64,000 bases of DNA from assembly GCF_000701685.1 (NCBI RefSeq), contig NZ_JNJO01000002.1, positions 1 to 64,000 of the forward strand. Reading direction: 5' to 3'. A model generated the notes under the pieces. That model was not told the origin of the DNA. It worked only from the letters and a program-made list of their open reading frames with translations, and did not search any database. Both the position numbers and the translations under genes were made by a program. Position 1 is the stretch's first letter; each line of letters opens with the position of its first letter. Origin of the DNA: Gemella sanguinis ATCC 700632. GTDB lineage: Bacteria > Bacillota > Bacilli > Staphylococcales > Gemellaceae. Shown here piece by piece: positions 51,033 through 61,014 of this stretch.

Positions 51033-53165
51033 ATGGAAATACTTATTACAATATCTGTTTTTATTACACTAGTTATAATAGGTTCTTTTTTAAACAAATA
51101 TATACCTAGAATTCCAGCAGCACTTTTCCAAATTATATTAGGATTCTTGGTATCTTATTTAGCTATTCCGCTTCATTTTGAATTCGAATCCGAAGCTTTT
51201 ATGGCTATGATTATCGCACCTCTATTATTTACAGATGCGTACAAAGCATCACGTAGTGAGCTTTGGCTCTATAAAAAGCCTATTGTTTACATGGCTGTAG
51301 GTTTAGTAATTACAACGGTAGTGGTCGTTGGTTATTTTATTAATTATATTATTCCATCTATATCTTTAGGTGCTGCATTTGCACTAGCCGCTATCCTATC
51401 ACCTACCGATGCAGTAGCGGTAAAATCTATTACAAAAGGTATGAAGTTGCCAAAAGGACTAATGTCCATTTTAGAAGGAGAATCACTCCTTAATGATGCT
51501 GCAGGTATCGTATCTTTTAAAATAGCTTTAGCATCTATTATTACTGGAACTTTCTCACTTTCTAGATCTTCTAGAGAATTTTTTATTACTGCGATTGGAG
51601 GAATGATTTTAGGTGTTTTAATTGGTTTAATAATTGTTTCTATAAAACTTGTTAATAGGAAATACTTAAATACTGAACCTAGTATACTGGTAATTATCCA
51701 AGTAATATTACCGGTAGCAACTTACTTTATTGCAGAAGAATTCCATCTTTCAGGAATTATTGCAGTAGTTTTTGCCGGAATATTACTTAATTTCGAAAGA
51801 TATCTTAGACAAGGTGATTCATTAGATAACCAAGCAGTAGTATCAATTAGTTATAATCAGGATACAATTTCTTATGTACTTAACGGTTTTGTGTTTGTAT
51901 TATTAGGATATTTATTACCTGGTATATTTAGAAATATGATTACTTATCCTGACCTTGACGTTCAAACTGCTATGTTCTATGTTATTTTAATCACTATTGC
52001 ATTAATTATAACTAGATTTACTTTTGTTTATATTTTTTATGTATCATTTCAACAGCATACTTTTAAAACTTCACATAATATTGTCGAATTTTTAAAAACT
52101 AGACAGCTTGATGTTGGTAACTATAGTAGATTTGAATATGCGTTAGTTACTTCATTATGTGGTATTCACGGAACAGTAACTTTAGCAACTGCCCTTATGA
52201 TTCCATTAACTATTGGAACTGCAGGCGAGCCCTTCCCTCTTCGTAATGCTATATTATTTATAGGGAGTGGAGTTGTCTTACTAAGTATGATAATAGGAAC
52301 TATATTCCTACCACTTATTATCAAAACAGAAGATGAGGAAATAGAGCATAAAAATAATGCACGCAGTAAAGTATTAAATGAGGTAATTAATGAGTTACAA
52401 GAAAAATACTACAATAAACTTAATACCAATTCTGAAAGAATGGGTTATGCAATAGCTATAAAAAAATTACAAGAACAACAAATATACTTTTGTAATAATA
52501 GAAAAGAATTAATTAAGTATATTAAGGATCTTTCTAAACTAGTTAGAAAAGCTGAACAAGAAAAAGTTAATGAACTCCTAGCTAAATATGATAATAATAG
52601 GTTTTTAAAAAGAGTATTTGAAGTAAGGGATTGGCGTATAAGAAAACTAGTTACTTACTCAGTTTATAAGCAATTATTTATAACATTACGGCTGAGTTCT
52701 TTAGAAAGAACATTTAAGAGACTTTTAGTTGTTCTTAATTTAATTAGAGAAGCTGAGTCTGATAAAAATTCGAACTTGTACGGAAAAAGACTTCAAAAAA
52801 GATTAAAAGAAAATGAAAAGATTAGAGTTCAAGTTCAATCTTTTAGTAAAGATATGGCAGAAATAATAGATACTCTTACTTATAACGCAATGGATATCCT
52901 AGAAGAGCAACGAACAAAAGAAAATAGTCTTTCTGTTGATTTTCTTAAAAATATTTATGATAATTTTGATTATACTCTTTATAATGTTCCTTCAGATAGT
53001 TATATTGAAGAATCAAGAGAATTTGAAACTGAAGCAATTCAAATGCAAAAAGATAGATTTAAAGCATTAAAACTAGAACAAAAAATCGAACATAGTGAAG
53101 CTGATAAGATTTTACGTGATCTTAACTATAATGAGGCACTATTATATTCAAATATTGAAGAATAA
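51033..53165 (+). CDS. CPA1-family Na+/H+ antiporter with long cytoplasmic tail
   Basis: 710 residues. About twelve membrane segments fill residues 1-435. The ion-binding motifs are L-S-P-T-D-A-V-A near 125 and E-S-L-L-N-D-A-A-G near 152. The remaining ~275 residues form a charged, helix-rich cytoplasmic domain with coiled-coil-like text, probably regulatory. It exchanges sodium or potassium for protons in pH and salt homeostasis. The ATG at 51033 has AGGAGG eight bases upstream; a TTG directly before it is not needed. Single gene. Confidence 0.93.
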   Translation: MEILITISVFITLVIIGSFLNKYIPRIPAALFQIILGFLVSYLAIPLHFEFESEAFMAMIIAPLLFTDAYKASRSELWLYKKPIVYMAVGLVITTVVVVGYFINYIIPSISLGAAFALAAILSPTDAVAVKSITKGMKLPKGLMSILEGESLLNDAAGIVSFKIALASIITGTFSLSRSSREFFITAIGGMILGVLIGLIIVSIKLVNRKYLNTEPSILVIIQVILPVATYFIAEEFHLSGIIAVVFAGILLNFERYLRQGDSLDNQAVVSISYNQDTISYVLNGFVFVLLGYLLPGIFRNMITYPDLDVQTAMFYVILITIALIITRFTFVYIFYVSFQQHTFKTSHNIVEFLKTRQLDVGNYSRFEYALVTSLCGIHGTVTLATALMIPLTIGTAGEPFPLRNAILFIGSGVVLLSMIIGTIFLPLIIKTEDEEIEHKNNARSKVLNEVINELQEKYYNKLNTNSERMGYAIAIKKLQEQQIYFCNNRKELIKYIKDLSKLVRKAEQEKVNELLAKYDNNRFLKRVFEVRDWRIRKLVTYSVYKQLFITLRLSSLERTFKRLLVVLNLIREAESDKNSNLYGKRLQKRLKENEKIRVQVQSFSKDMAEIIDTLTYNAMDILEEQRTKENSLSVDFLKNIYDNFDYTLYNVPSDSYIEESREFETEAIQMQKDRFKALKLEQKIEHSEADKILRDLNYNEALLYSNIEE

Positions 53166-53169
53166 TAAA

Positions 53170-53228
53170 AAATACGAGTTAAAATTCAAATCTTTAAGTT
53201 GATTAGATATTTTATACTCGTATTTATT
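53170..53228. terminator. Terminator between the antiporter and DUF956 genes
   Basis: AAATACGAGT / ACTCGTATTT ten-base stem with a long, partly paired loop and T/A runs on both sides; works for both converging genes. Confidence 0.7.
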
Positions 53229-53591
53229 TTATTTTTTAAATAATTTTTTAAGTGAAAATAAAGGTTTATTTCTTACGATTTTTTCATTTCCAAGAAACTC
53301 TCTCATTTCTTTTAGACACTTACCTGCATTTTTTACCACAAAGTTAAAACTACCTGCACTTTTTGTATCTATAAAAAATCCTCTAATATATTTATCGCGG
53401 AAGAACATTTGAGCGCGAACTCGCTCTATTTCTCCCCACGGTATTTGGATATAATCTTCTGGATTTCTTTGATTATAAAATTCAAAAGATTTATCTCCTA
53501 CTAATACATCACCGTGTTTATTACCAAGAGAACCAGTTAAACAGTTTGCCTTAGTCGTATAAATGACTTTCTTACTCATCGATACTACCAT
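53229..53591 (-). CDS. DUF956 protein associated with the mannose PTS
   Basis: 120-residue cytoplasmic protein of the DUF956 (ManO-like) family, which almost always sits beside mannose-type phosphotransferase genes. Text such as G-D-V-L-V-G-D-K, Y-I-Q-I-P-W-G-E-I-E-R-V-R-A and I-R-G-F-F-I-D-T matches the family. Its exact role is not known; PTS regulation is presumed. GGAGGT supports the first ATG. It follows the PTS operon but lies beyond a strong hairpin (53683-53716), so its expression depends on read-through or its own promoter. Confidence 0.87.
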   Translation of the reverse strand: MVVSMSKKVIYTTKANCLTGSLGNKHGDVLVGDKSFEFYNQRNPEDYIQIPWGEIERVRAQMFFRDKYIRGFFIDTKSAGSFNFVVKNAGKCLKEMREFLGNEKIVRNKPLFSLKKLFKK

Positions 53592-53682
53592 TACAATACC
53601 TCCAATTTACGTAAATTTTCTTTAAAATAAATACACTATTTTATTTATATCAAGATAATTATACTATATTATAATAAAGAAA

Positions 53683-53720
53683 AAAAGGGTTGAAACTTAA
53701 TTGTTCCAACCCTTTTAATA
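53683..53720 (-). terminator. Terminator of the mannose PTS operon
   Basis: AAAAGGGTTG / CAACCCTTTT ten-base stem, continued by GAAC/GTTC-type inner pairing, between the IID and DUF956 genes. Confidence 0.8.
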
Positions 53721-53724
53721 AATA

Positions 53725-54648
53725 TTACATTAATTTTGCTAAGTGAGCTAAAATACCTAATGCGAATAATCCAAAGATAATAGCTACTGGGCTTACTTTA
53801 CGTTTTAATAACCACATACATGCGAATGTTAATAATAACGCTGCAAATCCAGGAACAAGTTGATTTAAGTTATCTTGTAACGTAGTAACTTTTTCTGGAG
53901 TTAATGAGAAGTCTCCACTTGTTGCTTTTGTTACGATATCTTGTAATACTCCACCTGTTACGTGTTCTTTTTCTCCTGGGAAGTGAATATACGCCTTATC
54001 AGCTAATTGAACTTTAGAAACTACTAATGGGAATTTAATATTAGTCCAACGCATTACTAATACCCCCATTACAAACATACCTAGGATAGATGCTCCTTTA
54101 GTAATAGTTTGTAAGAATCCACCTGAAAGGTCGCTTGTAATCTCTGAACCTTTTTTGTACCCAAGTTCTTGAGTATACCATAAGAATCCTATACGGATTG
54201 CGTTCCATGCGATAAAGAAGAATAATGGAGCGATAATTGAACCACCTGTTGCAAGTGATGCTGCGATAGCTCCAAGGATAGGACGTACAGTGAACCAGAA
54301 TACTGGATCCCCAATACCTGCTAATGGTCCCATCATACCTACTTTAACACCTTGAATTGCTGAATCTTCGATTTCAGCTCCATTTGCTTTATCTTCTTCA
54401 AGAGCAAGTGTTACCCCTAAGATAGGTGCCGCAATATATGGGTGAGTGTTAAAGAACTCTAAGTGACGTTTTAATGCTGCAGAAGCATCTTCTTTATTTG
54501 GATATAATTTTCTAAGAGCTGGGATTAATGAGAATGCCCAACCACCATTTTGCATACGCTCATAGTTCCATGAACCTTGAAGGAACTGAGAACGTAGCAT
54601 TACACTACGACGATCTTTTTTACTTAACGTAATTCTTTTCTCTGTCAT
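53725..54648 (-). CDS. manZ: Mannose-family PTS component IID
   Basis: 307 residues. The N-terminal cytoplasmic part has the family's S-Q-F-L-Q-G-S-W-N-Y-E-R-M-Q-N near 19-33. Hydrophobic segments and G-M-M-G-P-L-A-G-I-G-D-P-V-F-W near 108 follow, and the C-terminus is membrane-embedded. With IIC it forms the sugar channel, a known receptor for class IIa bacteriocins in related bacteria. Third gene of IIAB-IIC-IID. The gene uses strongly preferred codons, consistent with high expression. Confidence 0.95.
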   Translation of the reverse strand: MTEKRITLSKKDRRSVMLRSQFLQGSWNYERMQNGGWAFSLIPALRKLYPNKEDASAALKRHLEFFNTHPYIAAPILGVTLALEEDKANGAEIEDSAIQGVKVGMMGPLAGIGDPVFWFTVRPILGAIAASLATGGSIIAPLFFFIAWNAIRIGFLWYTQELGYKKGSEITSDLSGGFLQTITKGASILGMFVMGVLVMRWTNIKFPLVVSKVQLADKAYIHFPGEKEHVTGGVLQDIVTKATSGDFSLTPEKVTTLQDNLNQLVPGFAALLLTFACMWLLKRKVSPVAIIFGLFALGILAHLAKLM

Positions 54649-54664
54649 TTTTAGTTCCTCCTTA

Positions 54665-55474
54665 TTAATAGTCGTTTAAGATATCACCTAGTGGATCACC
54701 TGATGAAGAATTTCCTCCACCACCGCCACCTTTGTTTTTAGAAAGGTTTAGGTAAACTATAGCGATACATAATCCAATGATACCAATTGCGATAAGTGTT
54801 AATTGGCTAATAGGTGCTAATGCAAATCCTAAGAAGAAGAATGGCCATACTTCTTTAGTTGCCATTAGGTTAATAACCATTGCAAACCCTACTGCTACTA
54901 CCATTCCCCCACCAATTGTCATACCTTCTGTAAACCAAGCTGGTAATGACTCAAGCGCTTTTTGAACAGATGAAGATGGGATGAACATAAGTAATCCTGC
55001 TGGGATAGCTACACGTAATCCTTGACATGCAAGTGCTACATAGTGCCAAAACTCTACTCCGCGGAAGTTTCCATTTGCAGCTGCGTGGTCTGCTCTGTGC
55101 ACGATAACAACTGATAATGTACGAACAAACATAGTTAAAACTAATCCTACTGTACCTAGTGTAACAGCTGTTGCAATCGCAATTTGACGACCAGTGTCAG
55201 AGAAGTCACCTGCTTTAATGAAAATAATTGCTGATGCTACTGATGCTAATGCTGCGTCAGGAGCAACTGCAGCCCCAATATTAGCCCATCCAAGTGCTAA
55301 TAATTGTAGGGCACCACCTAAAATAATACCTTCTGATAAATGTCCTGTTGCTAAACCGATTAATGAACAAGCAATAATTGGTTGGTGAAATTGGAATTGG
55401 TCCAAAATACTTTCCATACCTGCTAAAAATGCAACAACAAGGACTAAAATAATTGCTAGAATACTAAATTCCAT
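54665..55474 (-). CDS. manY: Mannose-family PTS component IIC
   Basis: 269 residues, polytopic: seven or more hydrophobic segments with family text D-Q-F-Q-F-H-Q-P-I-I near 25-34 and G-L-A-T-G-H-L near 40. The C-terminal tail carries six consecutive glycines and a serine/glycine stretch before G-D-P-L-G-D-I. That tail is longer and more glycine-rich than I expect for the family. Together with IID it imports mannose, glucose and related sugars. It lies 16 bases before IID. Confidence 0.95.
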   Translation of the reverse strand: MEFSILAIILVLVVAFLAGMESILDQFQFHQPIIACSLIGLATGHLSEGIILGGALQLLALGWANIGAAVAPDAALASVASAIIFIKAGDFSDTGRQIAIATAVTLGTVGLVLTMFVRTLSVVIVHRADHAAANGNFRGVEFWHYVALACQGLRVAIPAGLLMFIPSSSVQKALESLPAWFTEGMTIGGGMVVAVGFAMVINLMATKEVWPFFFLGFALAPISQLTLIAIGIIGLCIAIVYLNLSKNKGGGGGGNSSSGDPLGDILNDY

Positions 55475-55503
55475 AGTGTCCTCCTAATATAAATACTATT
55501 TAA

Positions 55504-56490
55504 TTATAATTTTAAACCTTCACTAGCTTTTGCTTCAATAAGTTTAAATAAGTCTGAACGTGAGTCATTAGATACTTTACGAACATCAAATTTAACACCT
55601 AATTCATTAAGCTTTTTGAAAGTATCAACATCGTTTTGATCTACAGATAATACATTGTTAATTTGAACTTTACCTGCAGAGTGCGCCATAGAACCTACGT
55701 TAAGTTCTGGAATTTCTACACCTTTTTCAATAACTGAAAGTACCTCTTGAGGTGTTTCAAATAATAATAATGCTTTTGTATCACCAAAACGTGGATCATT
55801 ATACACTTGAACAAGTTTATCAAGCGGAATTACATGAGCACGAACTCCTGGAGGAGCAGCTTGCTCAATAAGTTTTTTACGTAGTTCATCTTTTGCTACA
55901 TTATCTGAAACTACGATAATTCTGTTTGGTTGAGTTGCTTTTGTCCAGTTAGTCGCAACTTGACCATGTAATAGACGTGAGTCTAAACGTGCTAAAACAA
56001 ATTTAATTTTTCCATCTCCAATTACAGTACCTTCAGGGATTTCACCTTGAGGAGCTGCATTTGCAGCTGTTTCTGCTACTTCTGCTTTCGGTTGTAGTTC
56101 TTCAGGACGAACTTTACATCCATCAATAGCAGTTGGAGTAATTGCTTTTGCAATTTCATGTGCCGTAGTCATTGTGAAACGACTAGCATATGCTTCGATT
56201 AACATTGGTAAGTTAAGTCCAGCTACGATAGCTCTTTTTTCAGGAGCTTCTTCAAATAATTTGTTAGCTTGGTTAAATGGACTTCCACCCCAAAGATCGA
56301 CAAGGAAAAGAATTTCTTCAGAGTCTACTTTAGCTATAGCTTCTTGAAGTTTTCTTTGCAAGTCATCTGGACCTTCACTAGGCATAAATACTACTGATTC
56401 TACTTTTTCCTGTTCACCGAAAATCATAGTACCAGATTGTTTAATACCAGCAGCAAATTCACCGTGACTTGCGATGATAATTCCTACCAT
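55504..56490 (-). CDS. manX: Mannose-family PTS component IIAB
   Basis: 328 residues in two domains. The IIA domain (about 1-130) has the phospho-histidine H9 in I-I-A-S-H-G-E-F. A linker rich in alanine, glutamate and proline (about 130-160) leads to the IIB domain with its phospho-histidine in S-R-L-L-H-G-Q-V near 175. It passes phosphate from HPr to the incoming sugar. First gene of the operon, with a promoter at 56553-56581 and a cre site upstream. AGGAGGT precedes the ATG. Confidence 0.95.
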   Translation of the reverse strand: MVGIIIASHGEFAAGIKQSGTMIFGEQEKVESVVFMPSEGPDDLQRKLQEAIAKVDSEEILFLVDLWGGSPFNQANKLFEEAPEKRAIVAGLNLPMLIEAYASRFTMTTAHEIAKAITPTAIDGCKVRPEELQPKAEVAETAANAAPQGEIPEGTVIGDGKIKFVLARLDSRLLHGQVATNWTKATQPNRIIVVSDNVAKDELRKKLIEQAAPPGVRAHVIPLDKLVQVYNDPRFGDTKALLLFETPQEVLSVIEKGVEIPELNVGSMAHSAGKVQINNVLSVDQNDVDTFKKLNELGVKFDVRKVSNDSRSDLFKLIEAKASEGLKL

Positions 56491-56552
56491 CTTAGTACCT
56501 CCTTATTTTTAAAATATTTTAATATGACGTGTATACGCTAGCATACTGTAAG

Positions 56553-56581
56553 ATTATATCATTTAAACATAAGTTTGTAAA
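56553..56581 (-). promoter_or_regulatory. Promoter of the mannose PTS operon
   Basis: TTTACA, 17 bases, TATAAT on the minus strand. An imperfect palindrome around GCTAGC (56531-56546) lies at the start of the transcript. Confidence 0.8.
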
Positions 56582-56608
56582 TTGTTTGATTCCCTCCTAA
56601 CCCAAACA

Positions 56609-56624
56609 TTGTATCCGCTTTTCT
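56609..56624. promoter_or_regulatory. cre (CcpA-binding) site
   Basis: On the minus strand AGAAAAGCGGATACAA agrees with 14 of 16 positions of the cre consensus WTGNAARCGNWWWCAW. It lies upstream of the -35, a position associated with CcpA activation rather than roadblock repression. Confidence 0.7.
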
Positions 56625-56810
56625 TTGTTCACATTTTTATTTTCAATTTACATAATCTTATAAAACATTGTTAAAATAATATATTTTGCAACTTTTTTTT
56701 ATTTCGCTTTGTTTCTAATCATAAAAACTATCAAAAATTTAACTTTAAAGAAAATTAAAATTTCTATTTTCATAAATTTTCATTATTTTTTCATCGTAAA
56801 AAAGCATTAA

Positions 56811-56838
56811 GTAACTTTATGCTACCTAATGCTCTTTT
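56811..56838 (-). terminator. Terminator of the YitT-family gene
   Basis: AGCATTA-GTA / TAC-TAATGCT imperfect stem with A-run and T-run flanks. The stretch 56640-56800 beyond it is AT-rich and shows nothing. Confidence 0.75.
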
Positions 56839-56845
56839 TTATTCT

Positions 56846-57724
56846 TTATAATCTATATGAATGTTCTTTGAAATTACCTACAATTGTGTTTACTGCAGTT
56901 ACTGTAATAAATGCCTCTGGACAATTTTTAGCAACTAGTTTTTTCAATAAGTACATTTCATTTTGTTGGATAACCACAATAATCATACGTTTCTTCTCAT
57001 GAGAGTATCCTCCCTCTACATCCATTACTGTTGAGCCTCTGTGTAAAGTATTATTTATTACTTCCACCATATTTTCAGGATCATTACAAATAATTGTACA
57101 TTGAATATATGCTGAGAATAGTTTTTGTACACCTTTCATTGTTTGATTACGTACAAAACTCATTACTAATGCATACATAACATATTTTATGTCGAAGAAA
57201 ATCCAGACGATAATGTATATAATTATGTCTTGAATTAAAAATACTGTTGGTAAACTAAATTTAAATCTATACGAGATAAATTTACCTGTAATATCTGTTC
57301 CCCCTGTAGAAGCCCCTCCTACCAATAAACAACACATTGCAAGTCCTGAAATAATCCCACAAAATATTGCCGCAACTAGAGAATCTCCTAAATGAACAGG
57401 CGTAATTAATTTTGGTAAGTTATTAATAAGTAATGATGATGTGCTTATTACAAATACCGTTAATATTACAAATTTCTTACTTACATATTTGTATCCAATA
57501 TAAAATAGTGGCACATTAAGTAAAAATTGTGCTGTCCCTATTTTTATACCAAATATTTTATTTAATACTAAACTTAAACCTAACGCGCCACCCGCACCTA
57601 TATTATTTACAGGTATTAATAATCCTGCATATATAGAGAAAAGCACCGTCCCTAGTATAAGTAGTATTATATTTTTTGCTTCTTTATGTCTTTCTGTCGT
57701 AAATATAGTATCCGATAAATGCAT
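56846..57724 (-). CDS. YitT family membrane protein (DUF161 + DUF2179)
   Basis: 292 residues. Five or six membrane segments (about 18-205) contain the family's G-A-G-G-A-L-G-L-S near 43 and G-G-A-S-T-G-G-T-D near 143. The C-terminal DUF2179 domain (about 215-285) shows R-G-S-T-V-M-D-V-E-G-G-Y-S and a V-x-x-I-D/N-P-E-A-F-I-T-V ending. The transport role is not established for the family. Single gene between the PTS and cysS regions. Confidence 0.9.
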   Translation of the reverse strand: MHLSDTIFTTERHKEAKNIILLILGTVLFSIYAGLLIPVNNIGAGGALGLSLVLNKIFGIKIGTAQFLLNVPLFYIGYKYVSKKFVILTVFVISTSSLLINNLPKLITPVHLGDSLVAAIFCGIISGLAMCCLLVGGASTGGTDITGKFISYRFKFSLPTVFLIQDIIIYIIVWIFFDIKYVMYALVMSFVRNQTMKGVQKLFSAYIQCTIICNDPENMVEVINNTLHRGSTVMDVEGGYSHEKKRMIIVVIQQNEMYLLKKLVAKNCPEAFITVTAVNTIVGNFKEHSYRL

Positions 57725-57943
57725 TTCCCAATATTCCTTTTTGTATACTTATTTATATTGTAATATAAATAAAAAATAAATCAAGAGATATGAAAATATA
57801 AATTAACAATTCATTTTATAAGCTTTTTATGTTAAAATTTAAGTAATGAATTTTTTATTTAGTACTTATATTTAATTAACCTTGAAAATTTTATTTCAGT
57901 AAAAGAAGAAATGAAATTTTTAAAATTTGTAAAGGAGAAAAAT

Positions 57944-59341
57944 ATGATTAAACTTTATAATACATTAACAAAACAAAAAGAGATACTTAAGACTATAGAA
58001 GAAAATAAAGTAAAAATGTATGTGTGTGGACCTACTGTTTACAACTATATTCATATTGGTAACGCACGTCCTATTATTGTTTTTGACGTTGTACGCAAAT
58101 ATTTAGAACACAGTGGGTACGAAGTAGATTTCATTTCTAACTTTACTGACGTAGACGATAAAATAATCAAAGCTAGTAATGAAGAAGGAATTTCAACAAC
58201 TGAACTTACTAATAAATATATAGAAGCTTTCTTTAAAGACTATGATGCGCTAGGATGTGCTCGTGCTACAAAAAACCCTCGTGTAACAGAATATATGCAA
58301 GAAATTATTGATTTTATCGCTGATCTTGTTAAAGAAGGTTTTGCTTATGAATCAAATGGAGATGTATACTTTAGAACTCGTAAAAAAGAAGACTATGGTA
58401 AGCTAAGTAAACAATCTATCGACGATTTAATTAGTGGAGCTCGTATTGAGGTTGGAGAACATAAAGAAGATCCCCTTGATTTTGCTCTTTGGAAGAAAGC
58501 TAAACCTGGAGAAGTAAAATGGGATAGTCCATTTGGTGAAGGTCGCCCTGGTTGGCATATAGAATGTTCAGTTATGGCAAAAGAAACATTAGGTGAAACT
58601 ATAGATATCCACGCTGGTGGACAAGATTTAACATTCCCTCACCACGAAAATGAAATTGCTCAATCTGAGTGTCATAATCATGCACCATTTAGTAATTATT
58701 GGATGCATAATGCATTTATTAATATTGATAATGTTAAAATGAGTAAGAGTCTTGGTAACTTCCGTTTAGTTAAAGATATTATAGCTGAAATAGACCCTAT
58801 GGTTCTACGTTTATTTATGCTTACAGTTCACTATAGAACTCCTATTAACTACACATTAGAAAATATTGAACTAGCTACTACTAACTATGAAAAATTAAAA
58901 ACTGCTTATCAAAATCTACAATTTAGATTAGATAATGAAACAACTGAAGAAGTATTGGATAAAGAAGTTGTTAATGCAGTAACTCAAGAATTAGAAAAAT
59001 TTGAAGAATATATGCAAGATGATTTCAATACTGCTAATGCTCTTTCTTCTTGGTATGAACTTGTTAGAATTTCTAACTCTTATACTTCAAAAGAAACAGT
59101 AAATAAAGAAACTCTAGAGCTTCTTAATGCTGCATTTGAAACATATAGTTCTATACTTGGAATTAATGTTAAAGAGGATAATAAGCTTGATGATTCATAT
59201 ATTGAAAATCTAATCGCAGAACGTGAACAAGCACGTAAAGATCGTAACTTTGCCCTAGCGGATAAGATTCGTGATGATTTAAAAGAACAAGGTATCGTTT
59301 TAGAAGATACTAAACAAGGTGTACGATGGAAAAAACAATAG
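57944..59341 (+). CDS. cysS: Cysteinyl-tRNA synthetase
   Basis: 465 residues from the ATG at 57944, with AAGGAG six bases upstream; an ATG 33 bases earlier is rejected. Class I synthetase: Y-I-H-I-G-N-A-R-P is the HIGH motif near 32 and K-M-S-K-S-L-G the KMSKS loop near 266. Zinc ligands are C in M-Y-V-C-G-P and in the H-I-E-C and H-H-E-N-E-I segments. It charges tRNA-Cys. First gene of a six-gene operon; its last 16 bases overlap mrnC. No T-box precedes it. Confidence 0.96.
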   Translation: MIKLYNTLTKQKEILKTIEENKVKMYVCGPTVYNYIHIGNARPIIVFDVVRKYLEHSGYEVDFISNFTDVDDKIIKASNEEGISTTELTNKYIEAFFKDYDALGCARATKNPRVTEYMQEIIDFIADLVKEGFAYESNGDVYFRTRKKEDYGKLSKQSIDDLISGARIEVGEHKEDPLDFALWKKAKPGEVKWDSPFGEGRPGWHIECSVMAKETLGETIDIHAGGQDLTFPHHENEIAQSECHNHAPFSNYWMHNAFINIDNVKMSKSLGNFRLVKDIIAEIDPMVLRLFMLTVHYRTPINYTLENIELATTNYEKLKTAYQNLQFRLDNETTEEVLDKEVVNAVTQELEKFEEYMQDDFNTANALSSWYELVRISNSYTSKETVNKETLELLNAAFETYSSILGINVKEDNKLDDSYIENLIAEREQARKDRNFALADKIRDDLKEQGIVLEDTKQGVRWKKQ

Positions 59342-59757
59342 CTTTTAAATTTACTGAAAAAAACTTTTCTAATCCTAATCAAATGCAAGCTTTAACACTT
59401 GCTTATATCGGAGATAGTATCTATGATATTATGAGTAGAGAATATGTTATGAAAAATCACCTTGGAAAAATAAATGAGCTTCATAAAAAAGTATCTACTA
59501 TAGTATCAGCTCGTGCACAAGCTAGTTTTATGGAAAATATGTTAGAAAACAACATTCTAACTGAAGATGAAGAAAAAATTTATAATCGTGCAAAAAATCA
59601 GAAAAACAATTCAAAAGCAAAAAATGCAAGTATTATGGAATATAAGCTTGCTACTGGTTTAGAAGCTGTTTTTGGTTATTTATACTTAGAGAAAAACTTT
59701 GAAAGATTGGAGGAAATGTTTAACTACATCATTAAATTATATGAAGAAAAACAATAA
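59326..59757 (+). CDS. mrnC: Mini-ribonuclease III
   Basis: 143 residues, an RNase III catalytic domain without a double-stranded RNA-binding domain. [10 protein letters not shown] near 27 and [10 protein letters not shown]-type text ([12 protein letters not shown]) near 112 hold the catalytic acids. In Bacillus it matures 23S rRNA ends. Its position between cysS and rlmB is conserved in Firmicutes. The start overlaps cysS by 16 bases, indicating coupling. Confidence 0.95.
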   Translation: MEKTIAFKFTEKNFSNPNQMQALTLAYIGDSIYDIMSREYVMKNHLGKINELHKKVSTIVSARAQASFMENMLENNILTEDEEKIYNRAKNQKNNSKAKNASIMEYKLATGLEAVFGYLYLEKNFERLEEMFNYIIKLYEEKQ

Positions 59758-60556
59758 TTACTACAAAGAATTACGTAAAAAAAATAAAGAACAAAAAGCT
59801 CCTGTTCAAAATACTGAAGTAGATCCTGATAAAGAAGTTATTGCAGGACGTAATGCTATTTTAGAAGCTATAAAATCTGGACGTGAAATTAATAAAATTT
59901 TATTCCAAGAAGGTATAGAAAAAGGTCGTTTGAAATCTATCTTTGCTATTGCTAATGAGAAAAAAATAGTATGCCAAGAAGTACCTAAACGTAAACTTGA
60001 TAATACTACAACTGAACGTCACCAAGGTGTTATTGCTTTCGTAGCTCCTTATAATTATTTTGAGCTTGATGAAGTATTAAATAAACTTGATATTAATAAG
60101 AATACTACTCTTTTAATACTAGACCACATAGAAGATCCTCATAACTTAGGGGCAATTATTAGAACTGCTGAAGCTAGTGGTGTAAAAGGAATTATTATTC
60201 CTAAACGACGTGCTGCTGTCGTTAGTCAAACTGCTGTTAAAGCTTCTGCTGGAGCAATCGAACATATGCCTGTTATTCGTGTATCTAGTCTTACTGATGC
60301 GATTAAAAAACTAAAAGAAAAAGGATTCTGGATTGCTGGAACTACCTTAGCTGAGCGTTCAGAAGAATATACTAAAATCGCAAAAGATGTTCCTTTAGCT
60401 ATAGTTATTGGTAATGAGGGCGAAGGAATGAGTAAAGTCGTTACAAAAGAGTGTGATTTCTTATATCACCTTCCTATGTTAGGAAAAATCCAAAGTCTGA
60501 ATGCATCTGTTGCTGCAGGTATTATAATGTACGAAAGAATAAAAGATAATGATTAG
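59741..60556 (+). CDS. rlmB: 23S rRNA (guanosine-2'-O-)-methyltransferase RlmB
   Basis: 271 residues from the ATG at 59741. The frame is open to a TTG at 59699, but the extra text does not look like the family and the ATG overlaps the end of mrnC, which fits coupling. Neither start has a good Shine-Dalgarno. A lysine-rich tail precedes an L30e-like substrate domain (about 25-100). The SPOUT domain follows, with D-H-I-E-D-P-H-N-L-G near 128, N-E-G-E-G-M-S near 224 and L-N-A-S-V-A near 248. It methylates G2251 (E. coli numbering) in the peptidyl-transferase loop. Confidence 0.92.
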   Translation: MKKNNNYYKELRKKNKEQKAPVQNTEVDPDKEVIAGRNAILEAIKSGREINKILFQEGIEKGRLKSIFAIANEKKIVCQEVPKRKLDNTTTERHQGVIAFVAPYNYFELDEVLNKLDINKNTTLLILDHIEDPHNLGAIIRTAEASGVKGIIIPKRRAAVVSQTAVKASAGAIEHMPVIRVSSLTDAIKKLKEKGFWIAGTTLAERSEEYTKIAKDVPLAIVIGNEGEGMSKVVTKECDFLYHLPMLGKIQSLNASVAAGIIMYERIKDND

Positions 60557-60992
60557 AATACTTGAATCAGAAAAAGATCGTTTATTAGGTTTTAAGTTAC
60601 GTACAGAAGTATTTGTAAACGAACAAAATGTTCCTATAGAACTTGAACTTGACGAGAAAGATAATAGTGAACATACAATACATATCGGTTACTTTAATGG
60701 TGATGAGCTTATAGGTGTTGCACGACTAATTGATATGGATAAAGAAGTAATCCATATTGGTCGTGTTGCCATTGATAAAAATCACCGTGGTGAAGGTATT
60801 GGTTATAAACTAATTCTTGGTTGTGAAGATATTGCAAAAAAAGTGTTAAATAGAGACTTCAATATTGAGCTGGGTGCCCAAGTATATGCTGAAACTTTCT
60901 ATAAAAAACTTGGTTACAACCGTATTAACAACAATATCTATATTGATGCTGGAATTGAGCATATAGATATGAAAAAAACAATAAAGAAATAA
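60549..60992 (+). CDS. GNAT acetyltransferase (ElaA-like)
   Basis: 147 residues. The beginning R-T-E-V-F-V-N-E-Q-N-V-P near 18-29 and D-E-K-D are characteristic of the ElaA/YjcF-type GNAT branch. The acetyl-CoA loop is H-R-G-E-G-I-G-Y near 79, and the ending has A-E-T-F-Y-K-K-L-G-Y near 117. Substrate unknown. It overlaps rlmB by eight bases, so it belongs to the operon. This gene is not in the Bacillus version of the cluster, where rae1 follows rlmB directly. Confidence 0.9.
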   Translation: MIRILESEKDRLLGFKLRTEVFVNEQNVPIELELDEKDNSEHTIHIGYFNGDELIGVARLIDMDKEVIHIGRVAIDKNHRGEGIGYKLILGCEDIAKKVLNRDFNIELGAQVYAETFYKKLGYNRINNNIYIDAGIEHIDMKKTIKK

Positions 60993-61014
60993 AAATTATA
61001 AACTGGAGAAAATT

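Noticed and set aside
57725-57943. T-box leader for cysS
   Set aside because: No T-box core sequence, specifier stem or terminator found; only AT-rich DNA.
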